Positions 63,888 through 64,000 of a stretch of 64,000 nucleotides of DNA are shown piece by piece (position 1 is the stretch's first letter; every line of letters begins with the position of its first letter). The stretch spans positions 84,537-148,536 of the forward strand of contig JALHNH010000012.1 of NCBI GenBank assembly GCA_022843625.1, given 5' to 3'. The notes beneath the pieces were generated by a model. The model did not search any database and was not told the origin of the DNA. It saw only the letters and a program-made list of their open reading frames with translations. A program made the translations under genes and the position numbers. Source of the DNA: Bryobacter sp. (lineage in GTDB: Bacteria; Acidobacteriota; Terriglobia; Bryobacterales; Bryobacteraceae).

Positions 63888-64000
63888 TGTCGGGAATAAA
63901 ACATTTGACACTTTAGATGTTTTGGCGAAAGATTGGGCATGGGACGACAGTTTCGGAGCTGCACGCTCGATCAGTTGTTTTTGCTGCCACCATCGATACA
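63888..64000 (+). mobile_element. Left end of an IS1182-type insertion sequence
   Basis: Begins near 63888 with TGTCGGGAATAAAACATT and TTGACA, then the start of a transposase gene at 63939. The right end lies outside the window. It interrupts the TonB receptor reading frame: the receptor sequence reads cleanly up to this point on the opposite strand and then stops. Confidence 0.65.
63939..64000 (+). CDS. IS1182-family transposase, N-terminal part (runs off the window)
   Basis: The ATG at 63939 opens a frame reading GRQFRSCTLDQLFLLPPS, which matches the opening of IS1182-family DDE transposases (x-F-R-x-x-x-x-D-Q-x-L-L-L-P-P-S). Only 20 residues are in the window. The IS1182-type C-terminal fragment at 43690-43848 shows that related elements have been in this genome before. 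Confidence 0.7.
   Translation, partial: MGRQFRSCTLDQLFLLPPSI

Overview
The window looks like a chromosomal segment of an Acidobacteriota member near Solibacter/Bryobacter. The grounds are family content: secreted proteins ending in the TIGR03437 domain, an ECF sigma factor next to a TPR-bearing Ser/Thr kinase, an Oar-like TonB-dependent receptor, a DUF1080 protein, and a high-GC double-membrane gene set. This is inference from gene families; there is no rRNA gene here.

Layout. 1-2.1 kb: a DUF3592 membrane protein and a DUF1080-NIF3 fusion. 2.3-3.8 kb: an orphan phage-type large terminase split into overlapping ATPase and nuclease genes. 3.9-12.2 kb: an unknown membrane protein divergent from a tight six-gene operon (ECF sigma factor, kinase, 98-residue repeat protein, O-GlcNAc-transferase-like enzyme, PAP2 enzyme, DXD glycosyltransferase), where most genes overlap or nearly touch. 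12.2-17.8 kb: gene-poor stretches around a trypsin-nuclease fusion and two exported proteins. 17.8-24 kb: an IS110 fragment, two copies of an unrecognised 'NRRN...STGP...HGLYS' family, a papain-like protease, an amidohydrolase and an M20 peptidase. 24-37.4 kb: M1 aminopeptidase, multi-spanning membrane protein, an approximately 1130-residue protein that may be PPi-dependent PEP carboxykinase, a second kinase and a hybrid histidine kinase. 37.5-44.2 kb: tRNA-Arg(ACG), a twice-frameshifted third copy of the HGLYS family, IS debris, a PEP-CTERM protein and a secreted HELGH protein. 44.5-50.4 kb: a secreted SBBP-repeat protein translationally chained to HlyD, ABC ATPase and ABC-2 permease. 52-54 kb: a sigma-54 activator with a good -24/-12 match upstream. 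53.6-60.9 kb: a TPR protein and a 2220-residue protein joining TamB and Omp85/TamA in one chain. 60.9-64 kb: an Oar-like receptor whose 5' end is cut by an IS1182-type element that runs off the window.

The most unusual items are the TamB-TamA fusion (54196-60858), which would bridge inner and outer membranes with a single polypeptide, and the sigma/kinase/repeat-peptide/glycosyltransferase operon (4960-12231), which could be a regulated protein-glycosylation or modified-peptide system. The HGLYS family and the split terminase mark decaying accessory DNA. All functional statements are from reading the sequence; no database search was run.
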